From contig NC_066286.1 in assembly GCF_905404315.1 (NCBI RefSeq), forward strand, positions 6,021,501-6,085,500: a stretch of DNA of 64,000 bases, given 5' to 3'. This document shows, piece by piece, positions 57,374-64,000 of this stretch. The notes below the pieces were generated by a model. The model searched no databases. It was not told the origin of the DNA and saw only the letters and a list, made by a program, of their open reading frames with translations. The stretch's first letter is position 1. Each line of letters begins with the position of its first letter. The stretch comes from Leptidea sinapis (Eukaryota; Arthropoda; Insecta; Lepidoptera; Pieridae). The position numbers and the translations under genes were made by a program.

Positions 57374-58284
57374 TTACTCAAAAATACTTGATATCTACAA
57401 AATAGTCTTGTTACCTTCATATTTGCCAATCTTGATAAGTTTGGCAGGTTTTAATTTACCAGCATATTAATATAAGGCACTAAAAAAAAGCGACCGATAT
57501 CAAAACATTTAATATTAATACTTACATCTGATTATTGGTTTCGAAAATCAGAAGCATGTAACATCCTTTATCCTGTCTAACATTTGTAGTTTTTTTCATA
57601 TAAGACGTGTCAAACGGGGGAGAGGCAAACGCCAATGGACATCAACAACAAGGTGACGAATATTTCCAATTAAATAAATGAAAATCGTAAAAGAAATACA
57701 TAATATGAAAAAATATACATGACATATTTTTAAAATTAAATTTAGACCTTTCCAGGTCTAGTTTTTGGCACAGTTCCAATGAAAACGAGATCTGGAAAGT
57801 ACTGGGCAAATGAGACTGATCCAATGAACTATCGGTCATATTTTTAGGACCTTTATCAAGAGTTGGCACGCTTCTACTGTTTGCTTGACTAACAAGCCTA
57901 TAAGTTACTATTTTTATAACAAATATTATTGTTACGGCTGAGTACAAAAACAAACTCATTTCTCAAACAATTCATTAATATAATTTAAATAAAAATACGC
58001 ATCAAAGTCATTATGCAATAAAAAAGTACCTACAAGTTAATTATCCATGTGTGTTGCGTCTGTTGAATAACAAAAAGCGTATCGCTCGAGGAAGGAAACC
58101 GTTCATAACATTCCCTGGGGTTGATCTGGATACAATTAATTAATGCACATAATACAACTGATATTTTAAAATTTCTCATATGCAATATTATATTTTTGTA
58201 ATATTTTTTTCAAAACTGAGCCTTATTACATCGTTGTTAGGACCATAAACTGAACTAAAACACACGCGTGCATAATAATATTCC
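57374..58284. other. Unassigned sequence
   Basis: Contains TTTAGACCTTTCCAGGTCTAG and GAAAACGAGATCTGGAAAG near 57742-57800, weakly palindromic and similar to sequence after the family G copy at 28.1 kb. No gene supported. Confidence 0.35.
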
Positions 58285-58380
58285 ACACTAGTGTACAATG
58301 TAATATCCGTACAATAAAACTTATTATTATTTAATAGCCTGAGGGCGGTCACTCCATTCCCAATCTGTGGTATCAGACTT
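58285..58380 (-). repeat. LINE 3' region fragment, type 3
   Basis: ATATCCGTACAATAAAACTT, TAGCCTGAGGGCGGTCACTC and CATTCCCAATCTGTGG match the minus-strand type-3 LINE end at 18330-18410. Confidence 0.6.
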
Positions 58381-58838
58381 CTCCATACAAGTAGCACCTG
58401 GGAGTATGTAAGAAGCAGATACGATAGATAGTAAGATAATATAAAATTTTTATTGACATTTAAAATTAAGAACAAGCCCGACCCATACCAGCCCAATGCA
58501 AACATGGCGGACATCGAGACGTCAGCACAGACACACCACAACGTTTGTCATCAAGATATGATCAGGTTGGCTTCCCGAAACATAACATTTTATTGATCAG
58601 CCACGTTAAGTAAAGTCTCATGTCAACTCACATTTAGATATGTATCGCCAAAATTCTTTAAGCTTATCTCGATATCACCTCCCCGCGGTGAGTGGTGACG
58701 TTCATTACAATATGTTCGATGTTCCCACACTTATTATAAAACTTGGAAACATTTATATGATTGGGTAGAATAACATCGCGTTTATATTGATTAGCTAGTA
58801 TACTTTGTACTTTTATGTTTCAGAGTTATAGTTCGCTA

Positions 58839-59142
58839 TTTTTTTTTATGAAAATAAGGGACGAGACGAGCAGGACGTTCAGCTGATGGCAATTAATACG
58901 CTCTGCTTACAATGCAGTACCCCTCAGGATTCTTGAAAAACCCCAAAAATTCTGCTCGGCCCTACAACTGCGCTTGTCACCTTGAGACATAAGATGTTAG
59001 GTCTCATTTAGTAATTTCACTAGCTACGGCGCCCTTCAGACCGAAACACAGTAATGCTTACACATTACTGCTTCACGGCAGAAATAGGCGCCGTTGTGGT
59101 ACCCATAATCTAGCAGGTATCCTGTGCAAAGGAGCCTCCCTA
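58839..59142 (-). repeat. Family A retroposon, copy 9 (near full length)
   Basis: On the minus strand it runs from AGGGAGGCTCCTTTGCACAG through GGGTACCACAACGGCGCC, TAATGTGTAAGCATTACTGT, TCTGAAGGGCGCCGTAGCTA to CCCTTATTTTCATAAAAAAA. It is one of the best preserved copies. Confidence 0.9.
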
Positions 59143-62017
59143 TTGTAACAATAATCAGTATATTGAACCAAATCAGCTTCAAGTTTAAAACATCATTCTC
59201 AAGCTCATCATTGACAAGCGGGTGTCCATCTTATTCTTCCCGGTTGTCCTGGTTTTAGGATTATTTGTCTCTTTTGGGTTGAACGCATATAGCAAATCCA
59301 GTTGATATACTTCATCCAAGAAGCATGACAATTTTATTATATGTTAATTGTCGTCAACGAATTTGTGACAGTGATAATATTGCTACCAAATAGCAAAATT
59401 ATTTTGTAGCATCCTGATATTTGATAGTCGAGAAAGAATGTGATCTCAAAATTATATCAATTTACAATTTCTCACGTCAGAGTAAAACTGTAAGTTGGTG
59501 GAACCAAAATTCCCGCTAACAAGGCAGGGTGGGCTGCCCGCTGCCCGCTCCATCACTGTGTTTATTTTTCAATTGAAGCCGTCAGCGGGCGGAGCAGTCG
59601 GCGGATGACGCAGGGCCGCCACACACGGCGTCGACAGATTACCAGTGGAGTCCTTGCCCGCGGCCACCACCCGTCCGCGGGCATACCATATTCCACTAAT
59701 ACCATGGTGTAGTCTGGTGAATAGTGGCATTTATTAGTGTCCATACCCAAAGGGTAACCAATGGAACCCTTTAACTCCGCTGCCCATCCGACAGCGAGCG
59801 ATCGGAATCTCAGAGTCATACACTGCAATGACAAAACAGATAGAACTGTTGCCGCTACAACAACAAATAATGAAATCCAACATGGCGGATTATAAAATGG
59901 CCGCCATGCAAGTTATAAAAAATTGTTTTCTCAACAAAAATATTTTAAAAATACATTGTACATGATACAGAAAAGAATGATACCGACTCGCACTTAACCG
60001 GTTTTTTACAAGACTAAAAATACCAGCAGTGGATAGACTAAGAAATATCAAAGTACTGAAGTACGAAGAATATCTAGATCTGGAAATGAGAAATACTCTA
60101 AGTATTTTTCAAAACAATCAGAGGAACAAAACATTCATCGAACCCGTATATAACAGAGGCGATGAAGGCCTTGTCTCTACCCCGGGAGAAATGGCGTCTG
60201 AGCGAGTACAAGGTGGGAAAATGTGAAGATAATAAAAACTAGTCAAGTCGCAAGCTGGACTTCCATGACGACGAAAGCGAGGAAAGGCACTATAGGATTG
60301 CGCATTCAAATCTAATGCAGCTTGTAGCTAAATTGTACCTCCTCGAATAGTACCTACCGAATTCCTAACAAAACAGAATCATAACAAAAGAAGAAAACGA
60401 AATAAAGACCATTGGCGTTTTTGTGAGTGACGCTATTGCAATTTCTCTATTTTCCAATAAAATAAAAATTGCTTGTGGTTTTTTAAGTCTTTTGAGTATA
60501 ATACAGATTGAAGTGAGTTTTTTGAGTTTATTGATTTTCATTGAGTGTGCGGTCAGATCTGAATGAAATGCAAGTCATGTAATGTTTTGGTTCAAGAAGG
60601 TCGAACTATGCGTTTTGTAGGAAATGATCTAATGATCTAGGAGTAGCTTGTGTTCAATAGATTTTTGAAGGTGGATAGAGAAAAACTTTTCAAGCAGGGA
60701 GTAAGAAATAGGGTAATGGCTGCCATTTTGAGATAACGCCGATGATTCGCGCATAATCTCGCTACTTAATAACTTCGACTTTCATGCCATTGATTTTTAC
60801 TGTTCTTCGTAGTGCGCCTGCGAGAACATAATCGACCTTCGACTATGTTTCAGACACAGCTTTCTGTTCACTTCTCTAGCCAATCCGAATTTTAGAAGCG
60901 GATTAACGGCTAGTTTATATAGTAAAGTTAGATTTGGTTTAAGTGTAGCTCAAGCGGTGGAATAAGCTTTCCTGCAATTTCAGCCACTAACAATGTAAAA
61001 TACAACGACGAGAGCGGATATTATTCTGTTTCTCTTTCACCTACAAAATTTGATCAGTGAAGGAAGTGGATGAACTAAAACTACCTGATACAATATTAGC
61101 TACATGTAAGGACAGATACCTAAATGGAGGGAGGAAAATAAGAAGAGAGTGGCAACCCTGTGACAAGAGCAGCACGCACCGCTTATGCGAGGCGTTGAGA
61201 ACCTACAATTAGGCGCGGGCCAAAACGATCACGATACAGCATCGCTAATACGCGGTGCGCTAACTAGCTCCCCGCCCATCCGTCGACGCCGAGCGGGCAG
61301 CGGGCAATGTACCTTGCCACCCCGAGATACTGCCCGCGACGCGGCACCTCGAACGTGGTACAGGGTTATGGCGCAGGCCCAACAATTCTCTAGACAGATT
61401 ACAACAACACGGATACTCTTACCATTTTATTTTGAGATCCATTAATTCTAGCATAATAAATGAATGATTTCAATCACCAATGGTCTTATGTATTTTTGGG
61501 TGTAAGTGAAAATGACTCCGATCACGACCGATTTTTTAATTATGTTTTAAATCGAGTGTTTGCCAACTGTATTGATCTTATAAATATTGAATTATGTAAT
61601 AATGTTTAATTTTTAAAATAATAAATGAAATGGGTATTACCGAACGGTGATTTTGATCTGACATAAACGTCTTTTATGATAGTAATACTAGTGTTACGTA
61701 CTATTCTACAAAGTATAAGAAACAGACGACGCACTCCGTCTATTTTGTTATTGCAACGATAAATTTGATGTGTACCAAGTGATTGATGTCAAGTATTAAT
61801 TTAGTTGCGAAAAGGTTAGTGGTGAAAGTATTGAGAGGTACGCAGAGGTTCTACGAAATATTATGTATGTAATGGAAATCACTCAAGATTGCGGGGTTCG
61901 TGGGTCGGATGTAAACAAATTGATTCTGACATATTAAATGAATGTGGCTTCTGTTAAGTGATTCAATGTATGGTTCAGTACTCTTAAATACATTAATTAT
62001 ATTTTCCTCAAAAGTAC
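59143..62017. other. Unassigned sequence with two GC-rich islands
   Basis: Islands lie at 59520-59720 (GGCTGCCCGCTGCCCGCTCC, GCGGGCGGAGCAGTCGGCGG) and 61180-61400. Frames in them (59834-59562 minus; 61185-61445 plus) are not recognisable. A 65-codon frame at 60029-60226 (KYEEYLDLEMRNTL) may be LINE C-terminal scrap but is not convincing. A tRNA-like TAGCTCAAGCGGTGG at about 60945 has no B-box. Confidence 0.3.
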
Positions 62018-62070
62018 GCAAGGTATGTAGGTAGGTCTAGTAGATTACCTACTTGACCTACATACCTTGC
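62018..62070. repeat. Perfect 15-bp-arm hairpin
   Basis: GCAAGGTATGTAGGT (62018-62032) and ACCTACATACCTTGC (62056-62070) are exact reverse complements with a 23-base loop that itself contains AGTAGATTACCTACT. Confidence 0.85.
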
Positions 62071-62883
62071 ACTAACATATATAGTCTACTTACCTTTAAT
62101 TAATTATCTGTAAAATGATATTAGCGGATGGTCTTCGGTAACGTGACTTATTTGATTTAGGAAAATTGTAAACGATAAATTTTATTTACGTGTCTTATTC
62201 GTGTTCAGATTACTCCGACTGCAGCCAACGAACAAACGTGCTAAAACGCAACGAAGTGGTTTTAAGAACAGTAATATGTCAGAATTGTCTCTTTTAGTAA
62301 GTACATTTCAGCTTCTGTTTTATAATGTCCACCGCGTGCCTACTAGCTAAGAAAATTTCAAATCAGTCATAAGATCATCATCAATTTGTATGGTATTACA
62401 AAAACCTAGTAATCTGTTATTCCAAAAATATAAAAAACATGTGAGATCGATAGAGTCACTAATTAAACAGTTTATATGTATAGATAGATACTTACCCAAA
62501 TTATGTTGCTAAGATATATCGTCACTTACCTGAAAAGAAAAAGATTATAAAATATTACGTTTTGCACATAAATTAATCAACACTTATAGTAGTAAATAGA
62601 AAGTCATGGATATAAATGATAAATTGCTCAACAATCTTAGATTTGCTGTTGATTTTAAACGAAGTAATAGCGCAGCACGTAAAGAAAATGATCATTGATC
62701 TATTGAAAGAAGCTAAATGCTTAACAAGGTAGTAGTAGATACGCAGAAGACTAGTTGGCGAAAATAATATCTACCACAAATCAGAATGGAGCAAAATAGT
62801 GACGTCATTGCATAACTTATGCATGCATCTCCAAGGGCTCCACATAGAGCTGAACTAGCGGCATTAGTTCAGTTCTCCGGCAA
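62071..62883. other. Unassigned sequence; consensus CRE at 62800-62807
   Basis: TGACGTCA at 62800-62807. Otherwise AT-rich with no open frame of note. Confidence 0.35.
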
Positions 62884-62944
62884 CGGTGATCACTTAACAC
62901 CAGGTGACACGTACGCTCGTTTGTCCTCCTTTTCTATAAAAAAA
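62884..62944 (+). repeat. Family B LINE 3' end, minimal copy
   Basis: GGTGATCACTTAACACCAGG, GACACGTACGCTCGTTTGTC and CTCCTTTTCTATAAAAAAAA. Only about 60 bases of the element were copied. Confidence 0.8.
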
Positions 62945-64000
62945 AATTCTATACAGCTTAAATAGATTCAATGTAATTATGGGACAAATTTCAGAGCATT
63001 ATACCTTTTCATAATCGAAAAATAAATTTGAATCTGTCCTAGGTACAGTCGCATTATAAACCTCCTCGTTTTAGAAGTCGGTTGAAAATATTTAAGATAA
63101 AGACATTTTAATGCTGACCCACTCCATACTTAGCAATTGGGTTGGGTATTAGGTATATATTATTGGGCTGATTTACTTGAATATATTCTAAAATGACCTT
63201 AAAGATTCGATAGCCAACTGGTATTTTTATTTCCTCAAAATAATTCCACTTTGTGCTAAGAAAAGTTGTTATAATTTAAACGATAAATAGTCGCGCCAAA
63301 AAGGGAACCGCCATGATCGTGACGTCATAATAGCATAAACAAAGAAACGTCGAATGTGCAGCGCAAATCTTATTGATTTAAAAAAAAATGACATTTCATA
63401 GTCCGGTATCGTTGATGTGTTGCTAATAACAAGTTGTTTCTGCTATAGTGACGACACAACATGATTTTAATTAACAGATAATAAAACGATGATTTTAATT
63501 TTGAAAGTATAAATGAATTCCTATTTATTATGTTAAAAACACTACAAACAACATAGTTTCATCATTTAATTTTGATAGAGGAAACTGACCTACTCCTCTG
63601 GTCTTTCCGCTCTTAGTTCAATTCCATAAAAGAAAAGACTTGTTTAGCGCATTATAGTACAGATCTGGCCGCTGGCCGCTCGCACAATCCATCACCTGTG
63701 TGGAGAGCGCTGCGGCTCACCTCGGTCCTCGGATCGTGTTTACTTTTCACGAGAAACAAAAAACGAGTCGGGCCGAGCGCCCCGCGGCGATTGGACATTC
63801 TTTGCTAAGTTTAAAAGTACATTTAAATTAATATCCGAGGGTTGAGGCGCCCTCGAGGCTCGAGCGCGGCCGATTGTTTATTACCGTCAGATTGATGTTA
63901 TTCTGTTTCGTGAACAAACGCCACAGAGTAGCGAGACGATTACAGAAACGCTGTCATTATAAGTCAATCAGTTACACTGGCCACAACACCGCCTGTCATT
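62945..64000. other. Unassigned sequence with CRE and terminal GC-rich island
   Basis: A second TGACGTCA is at 63320-63327. A short family F end (TAGAAGTCGGTTGAAAAT) is at about 63070-63090. The island at 63660-63870 (GGCCGCTGGCCGCTCGC, CGGGCCGAGCGCCCCGCGGCG) includes GCGATTGG, a CCAAT-type box on the minus strand. A promoter is possible; no start site or exon is visible before the window ends. Confidence 0.35.

Noticed and set aside
59562..59834. 90-codon minus-strand frame with many Arg/Trp codons
   Set aside because: Composition follows the GC-rich island and I recognise no family. Not called as an exon without alignment support.
61185..61445. 86-codon frame in the 61-kb GC-rich island
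   Set aside because: Low-complexity Arg/Pro stretch, no domain, no neighbouring exons.

Overview
This window looks like nuclear DNA of a moth or butterfly (Lepidoptera). It is AT-rich, has no bacterial-style gene organisation, and is crowded with dispersed repeats of kinds I associate with lepidopteran genomes: a CR1/Daphne-like LINE whose 3' end runs into an ATAAAAA tail, tRNA-derived SINEs, TC...CTAG Helitron-like elements and several families of small inverted-repeat elements. The attribution rests on recognising these repeats. I found no host protein exon I could defend. The many short open frames are chance frames or lie inside repeats. The segment is therefore probably intergenic DNA or a very long intron.

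Layout. 0-6.8 kb: a degraded tRNA-derived SINE, a reverse-transcriptase scrap, two unclassified repeats (one with a 15-bp-arm hairpin), the first copy of a ~300-bp retroposon (family A), then mostly unassigned DNA with two GC-rich islands. 6.9-9.25 kb: the largest protein-coding relic, a 5'-truncated CR1/Daphne-like LINE (family B) carrying endonuclease C-terminus plus reverse transcriptase, with frameshifts, a stop and a mutated YADD box. 9.4-18.9 kb: TA microsatellite, family A copies, a rearranged SINE, a perfect-TIR MITE (family C), other MITE-like elements and LINE 3' ends. 20.3-24.3 kb: two copies of an RTE-like LINE, one a 0.33-kb piece and the other a 2.66-kb element bounded by a 13-bp target-site duplication. 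24.5-26.4 kb: clustered AACCGACTTC inverted-repeat elements (family F) and a repeat with a GT microsatellite (family H). 28-40 kb: Helitron-like elements, including two opposite copies with exact TC...CTAG ends (family D), a tRNA-like-containing element (family E), two more family C MITEs and a family B copy. 43.6-44.2 kb: an element with inverted repeats of about 130 bp. 46-64 kb: more of the same, sparser, with scattered GC-rich islands and short hairpins.

How the parts relate. The repeats form a parasite hierarchy. Autonomous-type LINEs (family B, the RTE-like element and a third and fourth LINE type known only from 3' ends) are all dead here. Numerous short nonautonomous elements (family A, tRNA-derived SINEs, MITEs, Helitron-like elements) would have depended on enzymes encoded elsewhere. 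None of the elements in the window appears able to move by itself.

Limits. All boundaries and identities were judged by eye. Family names outside the internal comparisons rest on memory of lepidopteran repeats, not on a search.
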